Assembly (NCBI RefSeq): GCF_018881835.1
Contig: NZ_JACVPO010000001.1
Location: 1 to 64,000 of the forward strand
Reading direction: 5' to 3'
DNA from: Polynucleobacter hallstattensis
GTDB lineage: Bacteria; Pseudomonadota; Gammaproteobacteria; Burkholderiales; Burkholderiaceae
DNA: 64,000 nt
Shown here: positions 15,847-24,623 of the stretch, piece by piece
Numbering within the stretch: the first letter of the stretch is position 1
Layout of the letters: the number at the start of each line of letters is the position of its first letter
The notes under the pieces: generated by a model
What the model was told of the DNA's origin: nothing
The model's input: the letters and a program-made list of their open reading frames with translations, nothing else
Database searches by the model: none
Program-made: the position numbers and the translations under genes

Positions 15847-16497
15847 TTACCTGCCAAAGGGTGAAGGGTTGATAAAACTACCTCCCGTTGCGGGACTTAA
15901 ATTGATAACTTGCGACACAGGTGTAGCAGAACTTATATTTTGAAGAGGGGAGTTTCTAATAAAATTTGCTGGTTGGTTGCCAAGATTACCTTGCCCAGCA
16001 GATGGGTTTTGTGGTGCGTTGTTTAGATTGGACTGACCTGATGGCGCACCGGGCATCTGATTCATACCTGGGGGTTGATTCATGCCACCGGGCATCTGAT
16101 TCATACCTGGGGGTTGATTCATGCCACCGGGCATCTGATTCATACCTGGGGGTTGATTCATGCCACCGGGCATCTGATTCATACCTGGGGGTTGATTCAT
16201 GCCTGGGGATTGTGGCTGTTGCAACATTTGAGTAGATTGACGCATTAATTGCTGCTGCATAGCTCCTCCGGGCCCATTTGGGCCACCCGGACCACCCTGA
16301 GATCCAGGGGAGCCTGGCACCATGGGATTAGGAGCAGAACCAGGTCCCATAGGTGGAGGTCCAGCAGGAGTAGGCGCTGCAGGTGGAGGTGGAGCCTGAC
16401 CAAAGGATGCTTGGGTACAAATCAAAAAACTCGCTACTATGAAGATTCTACTAATCATTTGTAGGCATGGAGAAAGTATGGATAAGAAAAATCTCAT
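15847..16497 (-). CDS. Secreted Gly/Pro/Met/Asn-repeat protein
   Basis: A 216-residue low-complexity protein. A hydrophobic signal lies within residues 14-34 (start may be the internal Met14, MISRIFIVASFL), ending SFGQ. It is followed by Pro/Ala- and Gly/Pro-rich stretches, then perfect 13-residue repeats built on GMNQPPGMNQMPG, then a more ordinary Asn/Ser-rich tail. It begins 3 bp after the TolC-like gene's stop and so is probably co-transcribed with it. An envelope or extracellular role is likely. No domain is recognised. Confidence 0.7.
   Translation of the reverse strand: MRFFLSILSPCLQMISRIFIVASFLICTQASFGQAPPPPAAPTPAGPPPMGPGSAPNPMVPGSPGSQGGPGGPNGPGGAMQQQLMRQSTQMLQQPQSPGMNQPPGMNQMPGGMNQPPGMNQMPGGMNQPPGMNQMPGGMNQPPGMNQMPGAPSGQSNLNNAPQNPSAGQGNLGNQPANFIRNSPLQNISSATPVSQVINLSPATGGSFINPSPFGR
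16048..16203 (-). repeat. Four perfect 39-bp tandem repeats inside a CDS
   Basis: The unit spans 39 bp and repeats exactly at 16048, 16087, 16126 and 16165. It encodes 13 residues in frame (MNQPPGMNQMPGG). Perfect identity over 156 bp implies recent duplication or ongoing homogenisation by slippage, so copy number may vary between strains. Confidence 0.92.
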
Positions 16498-16500
16498 AAC

Positions 16501-17730
16501 TTAAATTTTAGGTATCTCATAGTCACCGCTTACACGCTGCAAATAAATCAGAGCTTTTGCGTGATTAATTTTTGCATCAACGAGTTCCGCCTCCTTGTCG
16601 CGCATCAAAATAATAGACTTGGTTGAATTATCAGAATTGCTCTTAGCTACTTGAGCATAATCTTTTTCTTCGTCGACTAATTTAGTCTTTGCAAACTGGT
16701 ACTGCATCAGTGCTTGATTCACTTCAGCTATCACCCGAGTTTTGAGGTCTTTTAGGTATAACTCAAGGGATAATTTATTATTCGCCTCCTGAACTAGCTC
16801 ACCATCGAATAGTAAATTCGTTGGAATTGGCATTGTGACAGAAAAACCAAACGACTCTGACCTTTTGTAGTCTGTACCGCTCGAACTATATGGGGGTGTC
16901 TGGGATAGCCAGATGCTTGGACTTAGATTGATATTACGATTTTTTTTGGCCAACTCTAAAGATGCTTCCGCTGACTTGATAGCATCGTTGAAATACAAAA
17001 TATCAGCTCTCTGATTTAAAGCTTGCTCAACTAAGACCTGCGCTTTGAATTCACGGGTCTTAAAAGCATTGAGGTTACCTGATGGTTCTAACAGAACTGC
17101 TGAACTATTACCAGCGAATACCCCCATGGTGTATGCAAAATACTTCAAATCATTTGCGCTATTCATTTGTGCTGTAATTAATGGTTCAGCCTGAGCCTTC
17201 TCTTTTTTTGCTACTAATTTACGAATTGCATTTTCGTAACTATCGTAAATTTTTTTCACTCTGAGGGTATCAAGATAGGCAAAAACGGCATCGATACGAG
17301 TAGCCTTCACAATTGAGCTCAGTTCAGATTCATTTCTCAAAATTTCAGCATCGGAGAAATTTGTACGAGCAGTGCGCTTTCCCCAACCTTCAATCGTTCC
17401 AGACAGAGTATATGTATTTGAGCCTGGCGCCACATAAGGCGAGTAAGGCGTTGCATTGTAGTAGGAGCCCCGACTGTAAGTCAGGCTGGGGTTAATATTC
17501 GGAGTAACCATGTAAGGCCGTTGCGCCTTAGTACTCTCAACTGCCAATTTCTTTGCCCCAACGGTAGCGCTATTTGATTCCACCTGTACAAGATATTCTT
17601 GTAAGGTAATCGGTAGATATTTGACATCCTCGACACTTTTACTTGCGCCGTTTTGAGCATAAACATTTAAGGTAACTGTGGTGAGTAAAAAAAAGACAGC
17701 CTTAAATAGGGATTGGTATTTATGGTTCAT
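16501..17730 (-). CDS. TolC-family outer-membrane efflux-like protein
   Basis: A 409-residue protein with a signal peptide (residues 1-25, ending VYAQ) and two outer-membrane-efflux repeats: long helical stretches alternating with strand regions (TPNINPSLTYSRGSYYN and SPSIWLSQTPPYSS). Both repeats carry the expected coiled-coil composition. TolC-like proteins form trimeric channels through the outer membrane, yet no inner-membrane pump or adaptor is next to it; only the repeat protein follows. It may pair with a remote pump or serve secretion of the downstream product. Similarity is at fold level, so confidence in export substrate is nil. Confidence 0.75.
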   Translation of the reverse strand: MNHKYQSLFKAVFFLLTTVTLNVYAQNGASKSVEDVKYLPITLQEYLVQVESNSATVGAKKLAVESTKAQRPYMVTPNINPSLTYSRGSYYNATPYSPYVAPGSNTYTLSGTIEGWGKRTARTNFSDAEILRNESELSSIVKATRIDAVFAYLDTLRVKKIYDSYENAIRKLVAKKEKAQAEPLITAQMNSANDLKYFAYTMGVFAGNSSAVLLEPSGNLNAFKTREFKAQVLVEQALNQRADILYFNDAIKSAEASLELAKKNRNINLSPSIWLSQTPPYSSSGTDYKRSESFGFSVTMPIPTNLLFDGELVQEANNKLSLELYLKDLKTRVIAEVNQALMQYQFAKTKLVDEEKDYAQVAKSNSDNSTKSIILMRDKEAELVDAKINHAKALIYLQRVSGDYEIPKI

Positions 17731-17883
17731 AGTTAAAATTGGGGGGAGGCGAAAAGAAGAATTTATAGAAATTTATTATTATTTGATAGATTTATATCAT
17801 ATTGATATTTCTAGCGCGTTATTTTTCAAAATGTAACAATTTGGTGCACACTAAACGTGGCAAGGGAAATGTATTTGAGGTGA

Positions 17884-18098
<215 letters not shown>

Positions 18099-18134
18099 TT
18101 ATATGCTGGGTATATCTAGAACAATAAGGGAAAG

Positions 18135-18211
18135 TGGTCGGAGTACAAGGATTCGAACCTTGGACCCCCTGCTCCCAAAGCAGGTGCGCTACCAGGCTGC
18201 GCTACACTCCG
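18135..18211 (-). tRNA. tRNA-Pro (anticodon TGG)
   Basis: A 77-base cloverleaf on the minus strand starting CGGAGTG and ending CACTCCG-type acceptor with encoded CCA. The anticodon stem CCTGC/GCAGG encloses TTTGGGA, giving anticodon TGG. It lies 36 bp from tRNA-Arg and is probably co-transcribed with it. Confidence 0.97.
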
Positions 18212-18271
18212 ACGGAATCGATATTCTACACCGAGATGCCCTACAGGGGCAAATACTGTAAGATTCAGGAC

Positions 18272-18637
18272 ATGGAAGCCTCATTTTTAAGCACAATCAG
18301 AAAGCAGCTCAGGGGATTTCTTGCCCTCAGTTTTCTACTTGCTAGCTTATTAGGTACCCACTGGATTGGCTTCGCTCACAGCATTTCTCACTCTGGCATT
18401 CATCATCAAAATGTTGAACAGAGTTGTGTAGATCAAGCCCCCACCCTTGGACATAGTTCAGCAAGCTGTCACTTACTCGATGCACTCACGCTTGCCGGCT
18501 TCGTAGCTTCAGAAACCGATCATTTGCCTGCTAATAACTTCTCCCATGAAGTGCAATTGGCATTCAGTGACTCTTCACCAGCCCGAGTTCATATTGGGCT
18601 ATATCAATCTAGAGCTCCACCTAGCTTCATCCTGTAA
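18272..18637 (+). CDS. DUF2946-like small exported protein next to a metal receptor
   Basis: A 121-residue protein with an N-terminal hydrophobic segment (about residues 15-35) and several His and Cys residues after it (HSISHSGIHHQNVEQSC, then SASCH). This composition and the position directly before a TonB receptor gene resemble DUF2946-type proteins, which I associate with metal uptake loci; the match is by style, not by a checked alignment. The frame continues upstream through the tRNA-Pro gene, but that part is tRNA sequence, so I start at ATG 18272. Confidence 0.6.
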   Translation: MEASFLSTIRKQLRGFLALSFLLASLLGTHWIGFAHSISHSGIHHQNVEQSCVDQAPTLGHSSASCHLLDALTLAGFVASETDHLPANNFSHEVQLAFSDSSPARVHIGLYQSRAPPSFIL

Positions 18638-18726
18638 ATCGCCCAATGCGTCAGACTTCACTGTTTGGCAACTAGATTTATTGCACTACCGAATAGGTGG
18701 TGCGCGTCAGGTTTGAAGGAAATAAT

Positions 18727-20808
18727 ATGTATCAAATCAATGAGTCATTAGCTAAGCACAGGCTTATTTATGTCCTTATCTCAGGATTACTTAGCTCTAC
18801 TGCCTTTGCTCAAGTGCAACCCTCTCTAGAGATAACCGCAACCGGCTCTCAAGAAGCTGCTCAGAGTATTTTGACCCCAACCAAGATTTTGCAGGGTGAT
18901 GAACTTCTAAATAAATTAGGCACGACACTTGGCGCCACACTTGCAAATGAATTAGGTGTATCCGCAACAGGCTATGGCGCAGGATCATCGCGTCCAGTCA
19001 TTCGAGGCCTGGAAGGCGCTCGCGTGCAAATTTTGCAAAATGGTCTATCAGTGGGGGATGTCTCAAACATCTCACAAGATCATGCTGTTGGCAATAATAT
19101 GCAAAATGCACATCAAGTTGAAATCTTGCGTGGTGCTGCAGCCCTACTCTATGGCTCGGGATCCAGTGGTGGTCTGGTGAATGTGGTGAACGATCGTATT
19201 TTGACTAATCTACCTGATCGTCCCACAGGCGCTATTAACACTAGCTATGAAACAGTGAATAATGGCAGGGCTGGAGCGGTAGAGGTAGATAGCGCTTTTG
19301 GCTCTGTCGCCGTTCACGTAGATACCGCCATCAATAATGCCAACAACTACCGCATACCAGGATACGCCAATCAGAGCGGTCCAAATCAAGAGTGGTCTAT
19401 CAATCCCGGCCAAGCGCAAAGCGTTCCATACTCAGGAAAGTTACCAAACTCATTTAGCAATCAGAATAATTTGGGTGTTGGTGTGTCTTATATTGGTCAG
19501 AACGGCTATACCGGTGTTTCGGTTGAGCGCTTAAATAATAACTACGGCATACCAACGCCTGAAGGTGGATCAATCAATCAGTCGCAAAATCGATATGACC
19601 TGCAACATCAAACACGCGATCCATTTGCAGGCTTTTCTTCATTCAAATTTAGTGCAGCCAATTCGAATTACAACCACACTGAATTTAATAACGCGGGTGA
19701 AGCAGCATCACTCTGGAAGAATATTGCCAATGAAGCGCGTTTTGAATTAACCCATAATCCAATAGCCGGCTGGAAAGGCACCTTTGGGGCACAGGTATCT
19801 GCAGCCTCACTCAATGCTACGGAAGTTGGCACAGGAAGCTATGCAATCGTGCCGCCGACTAAAACCAATTCCAACGCGTTGTTTTGGATTGAGGAAGGTA
19901 GGTGGAATTCTCTGCAAGGTAATCTTGGTCTGCGCTATAACAATATGGCACAAAAACCAAATCTTGGAACTGCGTTAGAACAACAAACAGTCAATACGGG
20001 TGGAAATACACCAGCAATTACATTGCAAAATCGTAGCTTTAATTTACTCTCTTATTCAGCCGGTACTTTATGGAACTTTATGCAAGGTCACGGTGCTGGT
20101 GTAGCTTATACAGTTTCACAACGTGCTCCAAGCGCCCAAGAACTTTACTCGTATGGTGCACATGAATCTACTGCCACCTTTGATATTGGCAATCCTAATC
20201 TCAATAAAGAAACGTCACATAATCTAGAATTCAATCTTCAAAAAACTAGTGGATTGATGCACGCTAAAGCTAGCGTGTATGCTAATCGTTTTAATAACTA
20301 TATTTACGGTTACTACACTGGCCAATATATCCCTACCCAAGAAAACTTCTCCGTAGTTACAGCGCAGCAAGCTGCAGCGACCATTAAAGGCGTTGAGGGT
20401 GAACTTACTTATAACTGGCGTGAGCATGGTGTTGGTGGGCGCGTATTTGGTGATGCCTCTCAAGGCACTTTTGATGCGGGTGGAAATCTTCCGCTGCAAC
20501 CTGCTCCACGTTTAGGTGCAGAGCTAGCCCATCAACGCAATGGCTGGCTTACCAATGCTACGTATATCTATAGCTATCAACAGAACAAACTGGCTAACTG
20601 GGAAATTGGTCCCGCACCGAGCTATAACTTATTGAATGCTGGCATCTCATACACAGAGAAAATTAAAGATGTGAATTGGACTGTGTACATGAATCTGAAG
20701 AACTTACTCAATGAGCAAATTCGGTATGCCACCACCCCAATGGCTGTTAGACTCTTTGCGCCACAACCAGGCAGAAGCCTCATGATTGGATTGCGAGGAA
20801 CCTTCTAA
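18727..20808 (+). CDS. TonB-dependent outer-membrane receptor, ZnuD-like
   Basis: About 693 residues: a signal peptide (ending SSTAFAQ), a plug domain (LEITATGSQEA, then SSRPVIRGLEGARVQILQNG, DVSNISQDHAVGNNMQNAHQ and VEILRGAAALLYGSGSSGG), and a 22-strand-type barrel ending in RSLMIGLRGTF with terminal Phe. The plug, with RPVIRG, then DHA and QVEILRG, strongly recalls the zinc receptor ZnuD. It would take up a metal or metal complex using TonB energy. ATG 18727 is chosen because AAGGA lies just upstream; the frame opens at 18697. The gene follows the DUF2946-like gene by 90 bp. Confidence 0.85.
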   Translation: MYQINESLAKHRLIYVLISGLLSSTAFAQVQPSLEITATGSQEAAQSILTPTKILQGDELLNKLGTTLGATLANELGVSATGYGAGSSRPVIRGLEGARVQILQNGLSVGDVSNISQDHAVGNNMQNAHQVEILRGAAALLYGSGSSGGLVNVVNDRILTNLPDRPTGAINTSYETVNNGRAGAVEVDSAFGSVAVHVDTAINNANNYRIPGYANQSGPNQEWSINPGQAQSVPYSGKLPNSFSNQNNLGVGVSYIGQNGYTGVSVERLNNNYGIPTPEGGSINQSQNRYDLQHQTRDPFAGFSSFKFSAANSNYNHTEFNNAGEAASLWKNIANEARFELTHNPIAGWKGTFGAQVSAASLNATEVGTGSYAIVPPTKTNSNALFWIEEGRWNSLQGNLGLRYNNMAQKPNLGTALEQQTVNTGGNTPAITLQNRSFNLLSYSAGTLWNFMQGHGAGVAYTVSQRAPSAQELYSYGAHESTATFDIGNPNLNKETSHNLEFNLQKTSGLMHAKASVYANRFNNYIYGYYTGQYIPTQENFSVVTAQQAAATIKGVEGELTYNWREHGVGGRVFGDASQGTFDAGGNLPLQPAPRLGAELAHQRNGWLTNATYIYSYQQNKLANWEIGPAPSYNLLNAGISYTEKIKDVNWTVYMNLKNLLNEQIRYATTPMAVRLFAPQPGRSLMIGLRGTF

Positions 20809-20815
20809 GTTTTTC

Positions 20816-21343
20816 TTATTGTAAATAGGCCATTAGTAAAGCACCAGACCCTCCTGAGCCAAGAATAACTAGCACCGGATTAATCTTGGTTCTGAGGATA
20901 AGGTAGAAAGTAATGAGGCTAAGCGCCAAGGTAGTACTGCTCACTACAGATGCCTGAGCAACGGCATAAACACCTGAGCACATGAGTCCAATAGAGATTG
21001 GCTCAAGAGCATTTTGAATAGATCGCCGCCAAGGACTCTCTCCAAAGCGATTCCAAAGCCTTCCCATATAAAAGCACATCAAGCTTGAAGGCAAAAAGAA
21101 GGATAGTAAGACTACGCCTGCACCGATGAGCCCAGCAATTTGATAACCAATGACTAAGACCATCAACATATTGGGACCAGGCGCTAACTGGCCAATGCTA
21201 TAAATATGGACAAATTGGGTATGGTCTATACCGAACTGATGTGCGAGTATGGTTTGCATCTCTGGCAGCACGGCAGTGCCACCGCCAACCGCAAGAATAG
21301 AAAGCAAGGCAAAGGTCCAGGCCAAGTGAATCAATAGACTCAT
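20816..21343 (-). CDS. chrA: Chromate transporter, second half-size subunit
   Basis: A 175-residue membrane protein with the CHR-family signature FALLSILAVGGGTAVLPEMQ near the start and SIGQLAPGPNMLMV after it, followed by four to five further hydrophobic segments. Full-length ChrA carries two such CHR domains in one chain; here the domains are separate genes (short-chain CHR pair). Together they export chromate or possibly another oxyanion. Its start overlaps the partner's stop by 4 bp, so equal co-translation is expected. Confidence 0.85.
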   Translation of the reverse strand: MSLLIHLAWTFALLSILAVGGGTAVLPEMQTILAHQFGIDHTQFVHIYSIGQLAPGPNMLMVLVIGYQIAGLIGAGVVLLSFFLPSSLMCFYMGRLWNRFGESPWRRSIQNALEPISIGLMCSGVYAVAQASVVSSTTLALSLITFYLILRTKINPVLVILGSGGSGALLMAYLQ

Positions 21344-21912
21344 TGGGATTGACCTGGTCTATATAGATAGATTGAAATCGGCGCCATAATCAGGATCACA
21401 TATGGCAACGCAAGCTTGAAGATGCTCATCAATATAAATGTGAAAACAATAATGGCCAAGGACTTCACGTGACGCCAGTGAGCATCTCCGATTTTATAAG
21501 TAATTGCCGCTAGCAAGCCAGTCGCTGCTGCTGCTATACCGGCTAAGATGAGATTGATCGAAGGATGATCTGCAGCGCTAGCGTAGATCATGCCAATCCC
21601 TAACACAAGCAATGAGCCTGGAAATATTAAGCCTAAGGTTGCAATAATGGCACCCACAGCACCGCGCAGATGATCACCCGCAAGTACTGCTAAGTTCACG
21701 GAGTTTAATCCCGGCATCGTCTGACTAATGGCTAGATATGCCATAAACTCATCAGCACTAAGCCACTTGCGCTTTTCAACCAAGAGGATGCGTTCGTAGG
21801 CAATGATGCCACCGCCAAAGCTGACGGCGCCAATAATCAAAAATTGCACAAAGAGATCACGTAAGTCTGGAGACTTAGTTATCGTCACATCATCTTGCTT
21901 CTGAGAAGTCAC
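21340..21912 (-). CDS. chrA: Chromate transporter, first half-size subunit
   Basis: A 190-residue membrane protein with the CHR-domain motifs FLIIGAVSFGGGIIAYERI and ISQTMPGLNSVNLAVLAGD, plus about six hydrophobic segments. It is the N-domain partner of the gene at 20816. The GGG and PG motifs are the conserved CHR signatures. It is itself preceded by a CYTH-like gene with a 4-bp overlap, so three genes form one tightly coupled unit. Substrate specificity for chromate is inferred from the family. Confidence 0.85.
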   Translation of the reverse strand: MTSQKQDDVTITKSPDLRDLFVQFLIIGAVSFGGGIIAYERILLVEKRKWLSADEFMAYLAISQTMPGLNSVNLAVLAGDHLRGAVGAIIATLGLIFPGSLLVLGIGMIYASAADHPSINLILAGIAAAATGLLAAITYKIGDAHWRHVKSLAIIVFTFILMSIFKLALPYVILIMAPISIYLYRPGQSQ

Positions 21913-22736
21913 TCAGGTTTTCCGTAAACTAAGGCTGTTTTGGTGCTACCAATTTCTAACCAACTTTCTAGCTCAATTTGGAGTTTCTTAAAAAACTTAT
22001 CAGCACGCTTATGCGCTTTTACTTGACCACGGTTGGAATCATTCACCCGATAGGAAAAAGCCAACTCACCCACAATAGGATCACCTACGCTCTTCATCCA
22101 GATGGCAATCTCGCAATGCGCTTGCACGCCATCACCAAATACTAAGTTACCAATCGGAAGACATGCCTCAAGAATCTTATTAGTGCGACCGCCAACAATT
22201 CGAATAGGTGCTTTTTTATCAATTGACAAAGCAATTAAGCCAGGGAAAAACTTGGCAACACTTGCTAATGACTTTTCAAATAAGCTATCAATGGGTACTG
22301 CATCCAAAATTGCATTATTCGAATAAATTGCTCTGCTTGTACCAATCGTATCGCCTCGTAGAATTTCTTCCTTCAGGCGTAAGCGTGATTTGATTGTTTT
22401 TTTAGGTGATGGATCAAATTCATGGGACTTCTGTAAATCATCCGTACGGCACTTTAATGTTACTTCACACCAATCATCCACCCAAATATTTTGACGAGAC
22501 TCACGAACGCGCAAAATAATATTGTTACGCCTGAAATCTTCACCGGGCGTATCGTAGAAATAAATATTCCGTAAGCCAGTTGTAGCGTTATCTAAGTGGA
22601 AAAAATCAACCTTACTTTTTTTACAAAACTTGAGGATTTGATCGCTTAGGGCAGTAATTCGGCTACGTCTATCCAAGCCCTGAGGCTTAATAAGTAGCTT
22701 AAATTCTCTATTGGTAATGGCCTGCTTTGATTTCAA
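21909..22736 (-). CDS. CYTH-like (triphosphate tunnel) protein
   Basis: A 275-residue protein with features of the CYTH/triphosphate-tunnel fold: NREFKLLIKPQGL at the start in place of a full ExExK, then NIYFYDTPGEDFRRNNIILRVRES and DDWCEVTLKCR, then RLKEEI and late LEACLPIGNLVF. CYTH proteins hydrolyse inorganic triphosphate or act on polyphosphate and nucleotides with a divalent metal. The incomplete first motif leaves activity uncertain. It overlaps chrA by 4 bp and lies 58 bp upstream (in its own direction downstream) of the ppk2 gene, so a role with polyphosphate is possible. Confidence 0.6.
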   Translation of the reverse strand: MKSKQAITNREFKLLIKPQGLDRRSRITALSDQILKFCKKSKVDFFHLDNATTGLRNIYFYDTPGEDFRRNNIILRVRESRQNIWVDDWCEVTLKCRTDDLQKSHEFDPSPKKTIKSRLRLKEEILRGDTIGTSRAIYSNNAILDAVPIDSLFEKSLASVAKFFPGLIALSIDKKAPIRIVGGRTNKILEACLPIGNLVFGDGVQAHCEIAIWMKSVGDPIVGELAFSYRVNDSNRGQVKAHKRADKFFKKLQIELESWLEIGSTKTALVYGKPE

Positions 22737-22794
22737 GTGCTATCCCCCTTGGTCAATACTGAGAGATTAACACTTCAAGATCTAAATTAGAAAA

Positions 22795-23700
22795 TCAATA
22801 GATCTCGGGAACGTACATATTTTTTGGTACAGGTCCACGAAGATAGTCAGGGTTATGCACTCGCGCAGGCAAGGTGATTTCAGGATGGGTAATTTCACTA
22901 TAAGGAATTTGAGTCAGCAAATGCGAAATGCAATTGAGACGGGCTTTTTTCTTATCGTTTGCAGCTACAACCCACCACGGTGCCTCAGGAATATTGGTAC
23001 GCTCAAGCATGGTCTCTTTTGCCTTGGTGTAGGCCTCCCAATGACGGCGAGCATCTAAGTCCATTGGACTCAGTTTCCATTGCTTCAATGGATCATGAAT
23101 ACGCACCATGAAACGGCTATATTGCTCATCGTCTGAGATAGAGAACCAGTATTTAATCAGAATGATTCCGGAGCGAATAATCATGCGTTCAAACTCAGGA
23201 ACTGTACGCAAGAACTCTTCGTACTCAGCATCGTTACAAAATCCCATGACCTTTTCAACACCAGCACGGTTGTACCAGCTACGATCAAACAATACGATCT
23301 CGCCACCAGCAGGCAAGTTTGATACGTAGCGCTGAAAATACCACTGGGTTTTCTCACGCTCGCTAGGTGCAGTTAATGCAACGACTTTACAAACGCGGGG
23401 ATTAAGACGTTGGGTAATCCGTTTGATCGCACCGCCCTTACCTGCAGAATCGCGACCTTCAAATAAAACTGCTACCTTGAGTTTATTTTCTACTACCCAA
23501 TCTTGGAGTTTGACCAATTCACCTTGCAGGCGAAATAGTTCCTTAAAGTAGACATTTCGAGGAATGACAGAGGCACTTCCGCCATCGGGTGATAAGCGAT
23601 CATCATCGAGCTCCATTTCGAGCTCTTCATCCATGCTATCCAGAATGTCTTCCCGAGCACGCTTGTACCACTCATCTATTTCTTTATGCTTTGACGTCAT
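22795..23700 (-). CDS. ppk2: Polyphosphate kinase 2
   Basis: A 301-residue protein with the PPK2 core: Walker A LFEGRDSAGKGGAIKRI (about residues 80-96), the arginine-rich WYFQRYVSNLP, Walker B LFDRSWYNRAGVEKVMGF, and a lid region with FSISDDEQYSRF and the WKLSPMDLDAR segment. PPK2 enzymes phosphorylate nucleoside di- or monophosphates with polyphosphate, or run the reverse. The one-domain length and the acidic N-terminal ~45 residues fit class I PPK2. A Pho-box-like site lies 41 bp upstream. It is convergent with none; the olsA-like gene is immediately upstream on the same strand. Confidence 0.93.
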   Translation of the reverse strand: MTSKHKEIDEWYKRAREDILDSMDEELEMELDDDRLSPDGGSASVIPRNVYFKELFRLQGELVKLQDWVVENKLKVAVLFEGRDSAGKGGAIKRITQRLNPRVCKVVALTAPSEREKTQWYFQRYVSNLPAGGEIVLFDRSWYNRAGVEKVMGFCNDAEYEEFLRTVPEFERMIIRSGIILIKYWFSISDDEQYSRFMVRIHDPLKQWKLSPMDLDARRHWEAYTKAKETMLERTNIPEAPWWVVAANDKKKARLNCISHLLTQIPYSEITHPEITLPARVHNPDYLRGPVPKNMYVPEIY

Positions 23701-23740
23701 ATCTCTTTCCGATACCGATAATTCTTTGTACCTCTAGGAT

Positions 23741-23758
23741 ATGACATTTTTATTACAT
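23741..23758 (-). promoter_or_regulatory. Pho-box-like site upstream of ppk2
   Basis: On the minus strand the site reads ATGTAAT-AAAA-ATGTCAT, matching the PhoB consensus CTGTCAT-4 bp-CTGTCAT at 5 of 7 and 6 of 7 positions. It lies between the olsA-like stop (23766) and the ppk2 start (23700), pointing at ppk2, with AT-rich sequence for a -10 element about 10 bp downstream. Confidence 0.65.
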
Positions 23759-23765
23759 ATACTGT

Positions 23766-24539
23766 TTATAAGGTTTTAGTAATAGCCTCCTGGCAATAAA
23801 GAGCGAGCTCCTTGCGCTCTGGATTGCTTGCATTGCTTGTTAAATAGGGCTCCATCAAGCTTAAATGCACCTCTATATCCCGATTGGCAATGACATTGGA
23901 CATTGATTCTAGTAGCCCCATATCTCCAATAAAGGCAGGGGCATCACTCCTGAGGCCCGTTGACTTTGACCGATAGGAAATTGCTAACGGAAAGACTGGC
24001 GCATGAGCAAGGATGGCAGATTCAAATAAATTGGGCTTAAATGGCAATACTGACTCCCCGGAGGTAGAAGTACCTTCGGGAAAAATACAGACCGACTCTA
24101 CTTTTAGAACCTGAGCCATCTGGTCTACCACCTGTCTGGCGTGACGCGCACTATCCCTGCGAATAAAAACAGTACCTAACTGCTCCGCCATCCATCCAAA
24201 GACAGGCCATCCTCTCACTTCTGATTTAGCAACAAAACGGACAGGTTTAAACGCATTAATCACATGAATGTCTAACCAGGAGATGTGATTTGATGCCAAC
24301 AAGTGGGGGTTAGAGAGTAATTGTTCGGCACCAATCACACGCAACTGAATATGAAAGATTTTTAATAATTTCTTAGACCAGTCTTGTATACGGCGATCCT
24401 TCTGATCTCGATTTAGAAAAGGAAAAAGGAGGGAGAGCGTGCAGACTCCACAAATCACGTGTGAAAGGATTTGCATCCATATCCAATAGCGAAGCCAAGT
24501 ACTCGAAGTTGAAGTGGGGGTTGATTGGGAATACTTCAT
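23766..24539 (-). CDS. Lyso-lipid acyltransferase of the PlsC/OlsA family
   Basis: A 257-residue membrane-associated acyltransferase with the HX4D motif NHISWLD (H85, D90), the second motif VAKSEVRGWPVFGWMAEQLGTVFIRRD and the FPEGTS motif (about residues 153-158). These define the PlsC family. It could acylate lysophosphatidic acid, but its place back to back with the plcP/agt/dgkA/olsB-like operon across an 84-bp gap holding a Pho box makes lyso-ornithine-lipid acyltransferase (OlsA) more attractive. Which reaction it performs is inference; the family is certain. A hydrophobic N-terminal segment spans residues ~20-42. Confidence 0.8.
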   Translation of the reverse strand: MKYSQSTPTSTSSTWLRYWIWMQILSHVICGVCTLSLLFPFLNRDQKDRRIQDWSKKLLKIFHIQLRVIGAEQLLSNPHLLASNHISWLDIHVINAFKPVRFVAKSEVRGWPVFGWMAEQLGTVFIRRDSARHARQVVDQMAQVLKVESVCIFPEGTSTSGESVLPFKPNLFESAILAHAPVFPLAISYRSKSTGLRSDAPAFIGDMGLLESMSNVIANRDIEVHLSLMEPYLTSNASNPERKELALYCQEAITKTL

Positions 24540-24570
24540 ATCTAGCCGTAATATAAATCAAGTCATCAAA

Positions 24571-24602
24571 CTGTCGTAAAAGTGTCATGAGGTTTTCATA
24601 AT
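24571..24602 (+). promoter_or_regulatory. Pho box and -10 element of the lipid-remodelling operon
   Basis: CTGTCGT-AAAA-GTGTCAT (24571-24588) matches the PhoB repeat consensus at 6 of 7 positions in each half with the exact 4-bp spacer. A CATAAT -10 element follows at 24597-24602, 8 bp after the box, as in PhoB-activated promoters. The plcP-like ATG is 21 bp further on. The site could also influence the divergent olsA-like gene. Confidence 0.8.
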
Positions 24603-24623
24603 GAATCGGCTTAATACCTATTC

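Noticed and set aside
16048..16203. Regular 39-bp repeats as a CRISPR array
   Set aside because: The repeats are directly contiguous with no spacers and encode an in-frame peptide repeat.
18134..18271. N-terminal extension of the DUF2946-like frame through the tRNA-Pro gene
   Set aside because: The reading (VGVQGFEPWTPC-type) is the known artefact of translating tRNA sequence; the gene is started at 18272.
18638..18726. Riboswitch in the leader of the TonB receptor gene
   Set aside because: No conserved cobalamin-box or other known riboswitch core was found in these 89 bp.
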